DNA of 64,000 bases from Bactericera cockerelli (GCA_024516035.1 CM044958.1:3366832-3430831); one strand, 5' to 3'; positions 21,310 to 32,261 are shown, counted from the stretch's first letter. Notes: a model not told the origin generated them from the letters alone. Translations and numbers: made by a program.

Positions 21310-21465
21310 TATTACCTTTTGCAAGGTAATAGAAAGGAAAAAATATGTTCTATTATAATGTTAAAAAATAGAAGTTACTTAAAAATATAAACAAGAAAAA
21401 AAATAGAATAAAGCTATAGTCCTACCTAAAGGGCGGGTTATTGCCTGTGGGTAATCTCTTCCACT
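21310..21465 (-). mobile_element. LINE 3'-end family H, copy 1
   Basis: The plus strand reads an A-rich stretch, then gtcctacctaaagggcgggt, tattgcctgtgggtaatctc, ttccac. On the minus strand this gives gagattaccc-acaggcaata, an imperfect version of the H hairpin, followed by an AT-rich 3' region. See the better copies at 38194, 49206 and 50417. Confidence 0.7.
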
Positions 21466-21545
21466 CGTAATATTTGAGTTGAAAACCTGACATCTAGAAA
21501 AAAAAACACACAGCAGTTCCTCCAGCCCTTAGATAATGTAATAGT

Positions 21546-21956
21546 GGATCCAATAATAATAACAATAATAGGTATAACTGAGCCCCCCCCCCTTCAAGAT
21601 ACAAGAGTGCGTGTATGTCATCGAGTTGCATGCGGACTTTCATTTAATAAGCACACACAACCCCTTATATCTCCTAAACAGACCTCCCCCCAAACGCCAA
21701 CCCCATAGAATTCTAGAGGTCTCCCCTCGTATGGGCCCTGGATTCTCCACCCCCTACCATCGCAGCCGTTCAACCCCTCCCCCCTCCTCGTACTTTGTTT
21801 TACCCCCAATCGGCCACCCCCGTAAAGTGTCCTAACTTTGTTTTGCTTTTACGATTACCTACCTCTCTCTCTCTCTCCCTATCTCCTCCCTCTCTCTCCC
21901 TCTCTCACTCTCTCTCTCTATCTCTCCCTATCTCCCTCTCTCCCTCCCTCTCCTCC
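21546..21956 (+). repeat. C-rich then (CT)n sequence
   Basis: (AAT)n-like at 21551-21570, C-run at 21586-21595, then C-rich sequence unlike the rest of the window (21660-21825). An almost pure C/T tract is at 21861-21956. No gene. Confidence 0.6.
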
Positions 21957-22180
21957 CAAAGTTCGGAATTACAATTTCAAGTCGCGACTACTGGATTCAT
22001 TTACTTACCCAGGAAATCAAAGGGTTGTATTAATCAAGTTTTTGACTAATAATTACAGTGTCAATGCACCAAAAAAGCCATTTCAACTCTGCAAAGTAGG
22101 TATGAAAACAAAAGCTAGACAGTGCCTTCGAATATCCTTGAGCATTACCTACCTGAGTAAAAGTAAAAGAGTAAAATAAG
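21957..22180. other. Unassigned sequence
   Basis: Nothing recognised. Confidence 0.4.
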
Positions 22181-22370
22181 TTTTCCGGCCCTACAAAGGC
22201 TGGGTGAGATCAATGTGGGTGGTACGATTCCCAGCAAATGGAGCGTAAAACCCCCGACCTAGTTGGACGTTTCATCAAATAGAACCGTTGGCGTTAGAAA
22301 GGGCATCCAGCTGTAAAACATGTGGCACAACCAACCAACCTCAACCATTAGGTTGAACAATGCCGAGCCC
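22181..22370 (+). mobile_element. SINE family E, head-less copy
   Basis: ttttccggccctacaaaggc, gggtgagatcaatgtgggtg, gtacgattcccagcaaatgg, aaagggcatccagctgtaaa, caaccaaccaacctcaacca, ggttgaacaatgccgagccc. Linker, core and tail are present; head and (GAA)n are missing. Confidence 0.85.
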
Positions 22371-22685
22371 AAGTATAGTATTATAAAAATCTAAAGTTTA
22401 GCAAGAAGTAGGAAGTAAAACTGTTTTTCTTTATATAATATATGCAGAAATCACCCTCCTACCAAGTAGGTTTTGGTGTTGTAAAAAAAAGGAGGCGGGG
22501 GAAGCGAAACATTTCCTAGCTGTCATGTTGAAAAGTAAATTAAAAGTAAGTTCCTCGTCAGACAGGATAATATTCAGGATAGCATAAAATTTCATTCAGG
22601 ATAGTTTTGAAAGGATAAATTTTCTTAACAGTCAGAGAACTGTCCATCAATTTTATAGTTACTTATTTTTTAGTCATCTATGTTT
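22371..22685. other. Unassigned sequence
   Basis: Nothing recognised. Confidence 0.4.
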
Positions 22686-22687
22686 TA

Positions 22688-22765
22688 CTCAGTGTCGAGT
22701 GGTTAAGCTAGTCTGGTAATCTAGGTAGCGGTGGTTCGGATCCCACCCGATGCATGAGTTTTCCT
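22688..22765 (+). mobile_element. SINE family C head fragment
   Basis: gagtggttaagctagtctgg, taatctaggtagc, ggttcggatcccacccgatg, catgagttttcc. It has lost about 10 bp before box B compared with the copy at 4021. Confidence 0.75.
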
Positions 22766-23255
22766 TATTTATTGACCACTCGTACACCATGCATGCAATA
22801 CACCGCTTGCTTTGTAATGTCGTGATGCCATCGAGTTGGGATAGTCCTTCGAAAGCGCTTTCCCCCCATGTCAGTATAGTAGAACTTTCATTTTCGTATT
22901 CATACGATTTAATTATAATGAAAAAATTATAATATTACATTTCGCTGAAATTCAGCTTTTGATAAGGAGCCCGCATGATTTATGAACTGTTAATTTATTT
23001 TATTAAGTAATGGTAGGTATTTAGGCACCTCACATTAAATATACTTTTATGTAAGTTAATTATATAGAATATACTTCAGTGTAGAAATACATTCATCCAA
23101 TATCGTGTATTCTAAAAAAATACGTTTTATTTTTAATAGTACCTCCTTCCATTTTTCAATGTAAACTATTAAGCTTTTGTTGCCCTGCCTTTTGCAATTA
23201 ATGGTGACTTAGTGAGTTATAGAACTTAATGTTATTTTTGTGTTATTTTATTTGT
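22766..23255. other. AT-rich sequence, nothing recognised
   Basis: No repeat family, no credible open frame. Confidence 0.5.
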
Positions 23256-23261
23256 GTTCGT

Positions 23262-23692
23262 GTGTTTTGTTTTTGGTATTGTTCTGGTTGTTGTTGTTGA
23301 GTTGGTGTTGTTTTTGGTGGTAGTGTTGTTGAGATGGTGTTGTTTTTGGTGGTAGTGTTGTTGAGATGGTGTTGTTTTGGTGGTAGTGTTTGTTGTTGAG
23401 ATGGTGTTGTTTTGGTGGTAGTGTTGTTGAGATGGTGTTGTTTTGGTGGTAGTGTTGTTGAGATGGTGTTGTTTTGGTGGTAGTGTGTTGTTGGATTGGT
23501 GTTGTTTTGGTGGTAGTGTTGTTGTTGAGTTGGTGTTGTTTTTGGTGGTAGTGTTGTGTAGGTGGTGTTGTTTTTGTTGGTAGTGTTGTTGTTGGTTGGT
23601 GTTGTTTTGGGTGGTGGGTTGTTGAGGTGGTTGTTTGGTGGTGGTGGTGTTGTTGAGGTGGTGTTGTTTTTGGTGTTGTTGTTGCTTAACGT
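23262..23692 (+). repeat. GT-rich minisatellite, about 30-bp unit
   Basis: About 14 units of gttgttgagatggtgttgtt + ttggtggtagt with length variation. The minus strand is open for 156 codons as an Asn/Thr/Gln/Pro-rich frame, because the unit contains no stop. Length variation between units is not limited to multiples of three, which argues against coding selection. Confidence 0.9.
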
Positions 23693-23719
23693 CTCCCTAA
23701 TATAATTGTTCATTCGAAA

Positions 23720-24395
23720 CGGAGTATTTATGTCTGGATATTCGTGGAGGCAAATAGGATGGTTATACTACCGTAAAATGTAGCGATTTGGCTATTGAGT
23801 TTTAACCCACTCATTCCTAAAAACCGCCTTGGAAAAAAACGCCAAAAGCCCTCTGTTAGTTATTTTACGCTCCTAATCGGTCAAGAAAGAACACGTTGGG
23901 CCAAAGATGAAATACAGAGAAAAGTTTTGATAAAAGTTTCAAAAACTGGACAGAAATTAAAAATTTGTGGAAGAGAAATTTCAAATATCACTGTGTATTA
24001 CAATAGAACACAAAAAATTGATTACCTGTATGCATACAGTTTGTAATTTAACACAGGGACAGACATTTAACACAAGAAGGGTCTTCACCAGACCATTTTT
24101 TAAAAATTAATAAATAATTAATTAATTATACTGTATATTTTAAAAAATAAATATAACTTTCATCATCCACCCTTCTCGTCTACGGGGACCTGTATTCATT
24201 AGCAGGATGGTTTCCTTGCGCGAGGAGATAAATTATTTTCCAGGAGAAAAACTTACTACTCTAAGAAAAAAACTTAGCAACTTCGAGAGAGGCACAAGAA
24301 AAGAAGGATTAAGCCTGATTAAGAAATAGAAGTTACGAGACTGGAAAGCTGTGCTCGCTTTAGTAGGTAAGTAGGTCTCCCCGTTAATAAAGTAC
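23720..24395. other. Unassigned sequence
   Basis: An 83-codon plus open frame at 23795-24046 resembles nothing I know. No flanking signals support it. Confidence 0.4.
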
Positions 24396-24399
24396 ACTG

Positions 24400-24764
24400 A
24401 ATGAATTGTACTAGCTCTGAACCAGTGCTTTCTCACCGCAAAGTCAGGTCTTCAGTAGTAGGTCTTCATGTCCAATTATTCATATTTAATCGACGTTCTC
24501 ATTTTGGGCCAAGTAGCTCTCCAAGTAGGTAAAGTACACTGATTTTCTTTTTGAAAGTTTCCATGTATTTATATCTCACAAATAAACATCTTCAACAAAT
24601 AATGAGGGTATACCGTATACCCGCCTTCAAAAGATAAAAAATCTTGTGCTAAATTCATTGTACTAGCTCTGAAACAGTGCTGTCTAATCAGTTCATCAGT
24701 AATATGCTCCTAAATGTAGACTCCTTAAATGTCCAATTATTCATATTTAATTAACGTTCTCATT
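24400..24764 (+). repeat. 252-bp tandem duplication
   Basis: Copy 1 (24400-24503) and copy 2 (24652-24764) share attgtactagctctgaa-cagtgct, then gtccaattattcatatttaa, then t(c/a)gacgttctcatt-like. The unit between them carries taggtaaagtacactga, also at 24363. The copies differ by substitutions and an indel. Confidence 0.75.
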
Positions 24765-25480
24765 GTATAAGTTATGCAGGACAGCATGGCGTACCTAAAA
24801 ACCCTCCAGTTGCTGAGAATACACCAGCTACCCACATTGAGTGAAAAATTTTCCCGTGATCCTTTGTCCTTCTAAACCAGAAACACAATAAATTCTCTTT
24901 TTTGGGCCACTTTTCCGTCTCTCTTCTTTTTTCTTCTAGTTCTTCCAATTCATCTTCCTCCTCTATTTACTGCAAAAACAATTTTCTTCTATCTACTTCT
25001 GTGTCTATGTCCATGGTTTGATGAATCTGTCACCGCACTGTCGTCGTAGGCTTTTTAATTAATTTCAATATGAAAATTAATTTAATTAACTAACGGAATT
25101 TCTAACCATCAAACACAGAGACACTTCTGCGTCTATGTGAATGACATTAATCAAGAATTGAATGTTCGAAAACCTGCGGTGTCCACATGTTCATCTCTTC
25201 CATTTAGTTCTGCATTCATTATAGCCTTGAAGATCACAACTTCGTGTCAGAACTTTAGCATTATTCAATGCCGGAATTTCTAAACATCAAAACGTCCGTT
25301 TAATAATTTCCAGGTAATCCCTTCTTCACCATCGGCTACAAACTAACCCTACAAAATGGAATGGTTGCAAAATTGTACTTCTTGAAATTGAAATTTCACA
25401 GAACTGACTTTTGCAAGTTTCAATGCAAAGGTTAGTCCTGTGTTCTTCTCTTGGGGCAGACTCTGCAGACTCTGCACTTT
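24765..25480. other. Unassigned sequence
   Basis: A weak SINE E core trace (accagctacccacattgag) lies at about 24826. A near-duplicate pair cggaatttctaa(c/a)catcaaa occurs at about 25092 and 25274. No gene. Confidence 0.4.
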
Positions 25481-25483
25481 GCA

Positions 25484-25610
25484 GGTGACTTTCAAGAAGG
25501 TACTGTACCTTTAGCAGTAAGTCTTTTGTACATAGATGGACGGTAGAAATTTATCCTCTTTTCATGGTGACTTTATAGAAGGTACTGTTCCTTTTCCAGT
25601 AAGTCTAACC
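25484..25610 (+). repeat. 78-bp tandem duplication
   Basis: ggtgactttcaagaaggtac + tgtacctttagcagtaagtc at 25486 repeats as ggtgactttatagaaggtac + tgttccttttccagtaagtc at 25566. Confidence 0.75.
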
Positions 25611-25716
25611 ACATCCAATAATGTCAATTTTAGTGCTTTCACATCTTCGGCTTTATTTTAGGCCCAAAGGTGTTGAGAAATTTCAGAGGAAATGGTTATG
25701 CTAAAAGAGGATGCAA

Positions 25717-26017
25717 GAGAGAGAGAGAAAGAGAAAGAGGGGATGGAGAGGGATAGAGAGAGAAAGAGAGAGAGAGAAAGAGAGAGAGAGGGAAAGAGAG
25801 AGAGAGAGAAAGAGAGGGAGAGAGAGAAAGAGAGGGAGAGAGAGAGAGAAAGAAAGAGAGAGAGCGAGATAGAGAGAGAGAGAGAGACAGAAAGAGATAG
25901 AGAGAGAAAAAAAAGAAAGAGAGAGAGAGAAAGAAAGAAATAGAGAAAGGAATTAAGAGAGAAAGAAAGTAAGAGAGAAAGAAAGAGAGAGAGAGAAAGA
26001 AAGAAAGAAAGAGATAA
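25717..26017 (+). repeat. (GA)n/(GAAA)n purine tract
   Basis: About 300 nt of almost pure purine on plus, mainly gagagaaa. The charged (plus) and Ser/Leu (minus) open frames are artefacts. Confidence 0.95.
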
Positions 26018-26069
26018 CACTAAAAGATGAATCTAAAATGTGTTTTCTTCTTCTTTTTTGTTGATTTGA

Positions 26070-26234
26070 CGGGTTGTTGGAAGGTTCGATGGGTTGGTGG
26101 AAGGTTGAACGGGTTGGTGGAAGGTTGGACGGGTTGGTGGAAGTTTGGACGGGTTGGTGGAAGGTTGGACGGTTGGTAGAATGTTGGACGGGTTGGTGGA
26201 AGGTTGGAAGGGTTGGTGGAAGGTTGGACGGGTT
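26070..26234 (+). repeat. 20-bp minisatellite, about 8 units
   Basis: Unit gggttggtggaaggttggac with few variants. It directly follows the purine tract. Confidence 0.9.
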
Positions 26235-26279
26235 ATAAAAGAGAATCACATCCGACTTGTTCCTACAAGTTATAAAGAA

Positions 26280-26405
26280 AGACCGTTTCTTCCTTCTCTT
26301 CTATTATAGTTCTCCCTTATTTCTCCTCATCCTCGTCCTTCCATTCCTTTTCCACCACCTTCTTCCTTTTCCTCCACCACTTCCTCCTCCTCCTTCTCTC
26401 TCTCC
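26280..26405 (+). repeat. C/T-rich tract
   Basis: Pyrimidine-rich sequence that leads into the V repeat. The other V copy at 30056 is likewise bordered by G/A-rich sequence in the mirrored position. Confidence 0.7.
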
Positions 26406-26407
26406 TC

Positions 26408-26478
26408 TAGTCCGAAACTTTGATGTGACTTTTGTTTTCATATCACTTAGAAAGTTCTCTTGGAGAGATAGAAATATC
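26408..26478 (+). repeat. Inverted-repeat family V, left copy
   Basis: Contains gtccgaaactttgatgtgac + ttttgttttcatatcactta + aagttctcttggagagata. Its inverse is at 30056-30130. Both frames spell a similar peptide (VTFVFISLR...KFSWR), but no other coding evidence exists. Confidence 0.7.
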
Positions 26479-26479
26479 T

Positions 26480-27384
26480 CTGATCCGACTCAACATTCTC
26501 TGTCCCTAAGATTGCATATTTTGTGTAAAATTCATGTATTCTCTTTCATTCTCTTTGAAATGTGGGGCAGAAATAATTTCAAATCGAACGAAACTACTGG
26601 CGAGAAGTTATTTGAAAAGAAACTCAGACGTGATAAGAAGATAACTCCTCTATTATTCCACCATCGCTGAGTTTATTCCCGCATTCCTGTAGGAATAAAA
26701 AACTTTCCTCAAATAATACACGCTGGAGGGATATAAGTTTTGTGGGACTTTTTACGGGTGGGATTCGTTTTGTGGGACTTTTCAGTTCCAAATTGAAAGT
26801 CGATGAGAAAGTTATGATTGACCCGGAGTTTGGTCCCCGAGGGAACGTCGTCAGTAAATCAGAAAATATGAGTTGAAGGAGGGAAAAAAGTTTTCTCTAT
26901 TCAAATGCGAAGGATGTGGAAGATCAACAGCGTGTTTGGTTTTGATTCATGACGCGGATTATTCTAAAATACAACTTGTTGTTTCCGATAGCTTTTATTG
27001 ACATATTTATATACACTGAGTGACGGAGCGAATAGGCTTTTTCTCATATAACGACAAAAATATTTTTCATATGTTTTCTAATTGAGGAAATTACACAATT
27101 TTTTTTTTACAGTGGTAGCAAAAATATGAAGGCCAATTTTCATAATTGAATAAGGTTCTTGTCATTGACGACTTTTCCATTTCAGGGTGTACAAAAAAAA
27201 AATGTCGAAAAACAGATTTTTTTCTACACCCTTAATAGGAAAGGTCGACAATCCCGTCATCCAAGATCGCCACCTAGGGTCTACTCATCGCCAACCAGAG
27301 AATCCTTCATCGTTATATCATCCCGGACTTCATAATCAGTAATTCATCACCAGCCTTTATATTTAATAACCGAACTGACCAGGT
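26480..27384. other. Unassigned sequence
   Basis: A short direct repeat ttttgtgggactttt occurs at 26734 and 26772. Otherwise nothing recognised. Confidence 0.4.
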
Positions 27385-27735
27385 AAGAGACGCCTCCGCG
27401 GCCTACAACCTCGCCTTAACACACCTGTTCTCGTAAGATCACCGATGTTAAGCAACGTCCAGCGAGGTGAAGACTTCGTGATGCGGGGTTCCGGTCGACC
27501 CCAGCCCGGATGAGGTTAATGCGGGTAGCAGGTTTGTGATTTGCCTGCGAATGAAGGCTAACGTTCCTGTCGTAATATGACCATGCAGTTGAAAGCGACG
27601 TTAAAACTAACAATCCAGTGAAGAGTGGATTCAGTCGACAACTCATCAGGCATAGTGTCAAGATCCACAATCCGGACACACACACACCGACCCTTAGTTA
27701 AAAACAGCGACGTTAAGCCCAAATTAAAAAAAGGA
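27385..27735 (+). mobile_element. SINE family F: 5S rRNA-derived SINE (SINE3 type)
   Basis: 27393-27508 resembles 5S rRNA in the right order: gttctcgt, then gatcaccgatgttaagcaac and gtccagcgaggtgaag (the box A / intermediate element region), then acttcgtgatgcggggttcc (box C region). Then come gatgaggttaatgcgggtag, caggtttgtgatttgcctgc, gaatgaaggc, the core shared with family E. A body with ccatgcagttgaaagcgacg and a tail cagcgacgttaagcccaaat plus A-run follow. It is a retroposon with a pol III internal promoter, not a 5S gene: the 5' third is diverged and it continues into SINE sequence without a T-terminator. Confidence 0.85.
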
Positions 27736-28084
27736 AAGTAAAAATCAGTTTACGGACCACACTTGAACACCTGTCTCTTCACCTTCTGACGTCCACCTCC
27801 CTATCTCCCCACTCGGCACCACACGGGGTCCTCCAAGCTCAGCGTAAGTACTCCGGGATCTCGCAACGCCAAACCCTCAGCGAAATCTGCATATAAATGA
27901 ACGTTTTAAAATTCATCGAAAAACATTTAAAATCTTGTTTACTTTTTTATGTTGAGATGAGGAGCAAGGCTGGGGAGGGAGGCGGTTCAAAAGAGCCCCC
28001 GAGGCAGATTCGTTTCATCTCCTTGTCTTCGGTGTCCTCTGTGTTTTCGTCCAATGTTATTATCTTCCTGATTGCGTCACTTCA
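27736..28084. other. Unassigned sequence
   Basis: A moderately C-rich part (27770-27860) and a short open frame. No family recognised. Confidence 0.4.
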
Positions 28085-28545
28085 GAGTGTGGAGGGGAGA
28101 TGAGGAGGAGGGGAGACGAGAAGGAGATGATGGAGGATGAAGAGCTTTGGGAGAGAGGGAGATAAGAGGCGGAGAGGGGGAAAATGTTAGTGAGAGAGAG
28201 AGAGACAGAACTTATAAAGAAAAAGAAGGAGAAGGTAATAAAGAGAAAGATAGATAGGAGAAATAATGACGAAGTTTGGAAAGAAAGGAATAGAGAGTAA
28301 AGGTGATAAAGAGATAGAAAGGAGAGAGAGAGTGACAGAAAAGAGAGGAGTGAGAGCAGAAAGAAGACGAAATGAAAGAATTGAAATCGGAGAAGCTGAA
28401 ATAATTGAATTTGAAAGGAAGTGTGAAAGAGAGGTAGAATTGAAACAGGATGATGTGTTAGAGAGAGAGATTGTGCGAGAGAGAGAGAGAAAGAGAGAGA
28501 GAGCAATTGAGTAGGAAGAGAAATGGGAGGAGGAGAAGGAGGCGA
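28085..28545 (+). repeat. G/A-rich purine tract
   Basis: Purine-rich (gagaga, ggagaagg) with pure (GA)n near 28190-28205 and 28460-28505. Open frames on both strands are compositional. Confidence 0.85.
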
Positions 28546-29330
28546 AAGAATTGAATTTCAGCCGAATCAATCGAAAGCGGATATCTCCATGAGTGGTTTT
28601 CTATCTAATCTGTGTTTGGTATACTCGCGTCTTTGTGCAGAAGTGGAAGACGAACAAAGAGTTTTGCGATCTGTTGAGTTGCATTTTAAAGAGGAGGGTA
28701 GTGCAACTTTTACGAATTTTTAATTTATGAGTTAATATTTTTAGACACAAAATTTGTTAGATGACAAAATTTGTTTGTTAGAAACGAACGAGGATTTAGG
28801 AAACGGGTACTTGCTTGTAATCCAGACATGAAAGTTCTATCAACGGAGATTCTGAGAGGACCTCTTTCTCTGTGAATATTCATGATTTGATTAGATAGCA
28901 TACTCCAAACATGCGAAACCCTTGCTATTTATATCAATTAATACACATACATAACAGCTCCAGTGAAGTCTATCGCAGTAGGTACAACCAAATTTGTTCC
29001 ACTGCAAAGCCTTGCATAACACAAGGTCTACCTTGTTCGCCATACCCAATATGTCCATAAATGTTCTGGATAATGAATTTATGGCCTTGCTTAATCCTAT
29101 TTCGTTCAATTTTCTGTCGAGACGACGAAATTTTGTTCAGCTTACCAACGAAAGCGGTGGGCTTATCAGGCTGTTTTGTATCGCATAAATTTCCCGTCTA
29201 ACATCATTGAATAGGCCTTGAACAGAGTTTTTAATTTCTATTACCTGTAAGGTACAGCAGAATGTATTGTAATTGCGCAAAAAATAATAATATTCACGGT
29301 CTTTTATCAATATTATTATTGTCAAGAAAG
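28546..29330. other. Unassigned sequence
   Basis: Mixed sequence, with 60-70 codon open frames on both strands at 28890-29190. I do not recognise them. No repeat family. Confidence 0.4.
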
Positions 29331-29335
29331 AGTTA

Positions 29336-29585
29336 TCAGTCAGTCAGTCAGTATCAAAATTGAAATTTTCAAAATTACATTTCTCTGAACGTTTTTGCAT
29401 AGAGTCTTGAAAATCTTGAAATTTTCTATGTCTTTTTAATGATATTAGGTCAATCTCTGTTCCAAATTTCATGTCTCTTTGATCAATTGAACCGAAGATA
29501 TGAGGGTGTGAAAAACCGGGTGAATCGGTTCGTGTAAAGATGCACTGCCGTGCTTGGCATTGCGCACTGCTCTGCGCTCAGATTA
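29336..29585. repeat. (CAGT)n plus Helitron-like subterminal sequence
   Basis: (CAGT)n at 29337-29351 and, further on, ccaaatttcatgtctctttg + atcaattgaaccgaagatat. This resembles the 'aaatttgg...accgatttt' subterminal text found in many arthropod Helitrons, here also in 37466-37692. Neither the 5' TC nor the 3' CTRR end was found, so this is only a candidate. Confidence 0.35.
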
Positions 29586-30055
29586 TTATTATTTTAATTG
29601 TTATTCTCTTATAAAGAAGTTATTTTCCCTTATACAGAAGTAAATTTGACCTTGAAGTCGTTTTTTATATCCAGGTCCGACTGCATTGCTATATTTATTG
29701 AAAATTTTTGTCCCTCACTTGTTGGTAAAGAATTTGACTTGTAACCAGGGCAGCAATGGTTAGTCACAGAACTTTTTTTTTCATTTTACCATGCCTGCAC
29801 TTTTGATGAAGTACCGTATAGGCTTGCAGTTCTTTTCAAAGAACCTGCTCATTGAACCGGTAGACTCGCGAACTTCAGAACGCTACTCCTCAATGGAGAA
29901 ATTCCACTACGTCAAGAATTGTTCAACATAATTGTTCAAACAAACTCGATGTTCAGATTTTTGACGTATGACACTGAACATTTCTTTGTTTTCGACTGCA
30001 GAAGTGAAGACAGCCAGATTGCAAGATCCAAGTATGCGAAAGCAGAAGAAACTTC
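29586..30055. other. Unassigned AT-rich sequence
   Basis: No gene. Contains (ATT)n at about 29583-29593. Confidence 0.4.
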
Positions 30056-30190
30056 TGCCTCTCCAAGAGAATTTTCTACTTCGAAGTGATATGAAAACAA
30101 AAGTCACATGAATGGTCCGGATTGGAAGAGGGAGTGAGGAATGAGGAGAAGAAGAAAGCTGAGGAGTGAAGGAGGCAAAGGAGAATGAGG
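30056..30190 (-). repeat. Inverted-repeat family V, right copy, with G/A border
   Basis: ctctccaagagaattttcta + cttcgaagtgatatgaaaac + aaaagtcacatgaatggtcc gives the reverse complement of 26408-26478. It is followed by a G/A-rich patch that mirrors the C/T patch at 26280-26405. So the inverted similarity probably spans about 130 bp. Confidence 0.7.
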
Positions 30191-31140
30191 GTTCAGAGCA
30201 CAATTAAATTTCATGTAAGAAAAGATAATGTTTAACATTCAAGTGCAGCATGCGTGAAATCTTAACTTGAACTTCAAATCTAAACTTTTCAATACACAGA
30301 ACTCCGAGAGAGTTAACCTTTCAGAAAATGAAAAAGACATTCATGTGGAAAATGGCTGGATACATTAATGTGGAGTATGTATGAATTTCCCAAGCATACC
30401 AAAGGAAAACCCATTTGCATATGTCTGGATATCTTCGGATTGCTTTCTATCTCGCCTGAGGTTAGCGGACTCTCCATTGGGAAGTTTCTAATGGGAAACT
30501 TCCCATTAGAAGTTTGGGATGATTTTTCCGTGCGTGAACCGTTCCTCCGTTTCCGGTGGATGATTGCGAATTTCGTGAATAGTTTTCCGTCGAGCATTTC
30601 AGCAATGTGCATGCATTGTGAATTTCTCGTCCATGCTATTTGCTCCAGTGGTCTTGAGGAATGATACAGAGAATTTTCCGAGGAGTCCAAAGCAGGGAAT
30701 TTGTGTTTTGTGCCCACTTACCCACTGGCACAGGGATGAGACTTTACTCTCTTAATAAACCAATGATACCAGTTGTAATTACTGTCATCTCTTGTAAGTA
30801 TCTATTCATATTACATGAGATTTTCTTTTCTTTGATTGAATTTGTGTATTTGTTTTTGGTTCATCTTGTGGCAAAAGAAAACTAAAAAAACGAGAGAGAA
30901 AAAAATATTCAAGAACCCCAAATAAAAAATTTCAAGATGTCAAGTGTGCAAAAAACTTTCGAGCATTTCTTCACAGTCCACTAACGTTTTAAAAACTATA
31001 CTACTGTGCACCAAACACTTTGAACTCGGAAGTAAAAGCAAATGACAGGTTGAAGACTACGAAAGAAATAACAGCTCACGTAACCTTATCATAATTTATT
31101 ATTTCATGAAAGATCAAAATTTACAAAACTAATTAATTAA
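30191..31140. other. Unassigned sequence with short palindrome
   Basis: A perfect palindrome ttctaatgggaa-ac-ttcccattagaa lies at 30486-30511. Open frames of 134 (minus, 30313-30717) and 98 (plus, 30368-30664) codons overlap each other on opposite strands. They contain no low-complexity sequence and match nothing I know. They are the least artefactual frames in the window, but I see no evidence that either is a gene. Confidence 0.4.
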
Positions 31141-31144
31141 TCAT

Positions 31145-31682
31145 TTTCTTCAGAGTTGTTTTCTCTCTCTCTTCTCTGTCCTTTCTCCTCCGTTTCCCTT
31201 CCTCTTCCCTGAATTATCGTTCGTCCCCTTGCTCCTCTGTTTCTCTTCCCTTGCTCTCTCTTACCTTTCCTTACCCTGAGTTGTCTTACCTCATCAACTG
31301 CCTTCATTCTCCTCCAAATTAATTTTTCATCACTCCTCCATGATGTTCACTCCCACCTCATTTTCCTCCTCCTCCACCTTTTATTCACCCAGTGCTCATC
31401 CTTCTCCTCATTTCCCCATAGTATTCTCACCTTCTCTTTTTCTTAATTCGCCTTCTTCTTCTTCTTTACTTTCTTCTACTCCTTCTTTTTCCATTTCAAC
31501 TGCTCTCTCCTCTCTTTTTTTCTTTGTTCCTCTATTTTTTCATACGAATAAGGAGAATTCCTTTCCCTTTCTAACAAATTTTCCTTCTTTTACTCTCTTT
31601 TCCACTCCTCCTTCTATTTCAAATTTTCCTTCTCCTGGTTTTGCACTTCGTCTCCCTCCTCCTTCCTCTTTTCTTCATTTTT
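31145..31682 (+). repeat. C/T-rich low-complexity tract
   Basis: Pyrimidine-rich; the 114-codon Ser/Pro/Phe frame is compositional. Confidence 0.8.
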
Positions 31683-32199
31683 GATCGGGAAACTTTGTAA
31701 TTAGAAACATATTTATTTACATAATTGATATCAGGCCCTCTTCAGTCCCGGATGGAAGAGGCTCTTCGGAAGACATTTCTGTCTTCCGGTGGAGTTCCTA
31801 TAATTCTGCCGCATACAACAATAGAAATATCGGCTACAGTTTTTAGACATCCAACAATGAGACCCATTTTTTCCATTGACATTTGAATGATATTCGCCGA
31901 ATATTGTTTTGATTGAGATCATGAGATGATGGCTTTAAGAAGCTTCTTAAGGACTTCGAGGAACTCCTAGACATGTTGGCCAGATATAAAATAAGAATAA
32001 CTTTTATGTGGTATTTTCGCCACAAAGACATTCCAATGGTGAGTACAATACAATAAAATACAATAATAATAAATGATGTATGTGTATAACTTTATAGTTC
32101 CAAGTGTGGTCTGTCGTCCAGCTGTAGGATTTGGTGGACCTATACCCTATTCCAGAGAAACTCTCCATTCTCAAAATCCCCAAATCTCTGTTCCAACCG
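31683..32199. other. Unassigned sequence
   Basis: Nothing recognised; short frames on both strands. Confidence 0.4.
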
Positions 32200-32261
32200 T
32201 CACACAACGCACTCTGATTGGTTATTGCGTTCAAATTAACGAATCAGAGTGCGTTGTATGA
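32200..32261. repeat. 25-bp inverted repeat (hairpin)
   Basis: gtcacacaacgcactctgat + tggtta (32200-32224 region) pairs with taacgaatcagagtgcgttg + tatgac (32237-32261) with two mismatches. The loop is ttgcgttcaaat. A 62-bp foldback, perhaps the remains of a MITE. See findings. Confidence 0.8.

Noticed and set aside
23243..23713. 156-codon Asn/Thr/Pro/Gln frame
   Set aside because: GT-rich minisatellite on the minus strand; unit lengths are not kept to multiples of three.
27393..27508. 5S rRNA gene candidate
   Set aside because: Diverged in its 5' third, no T-run terminator, and fused to SINE core and tail.
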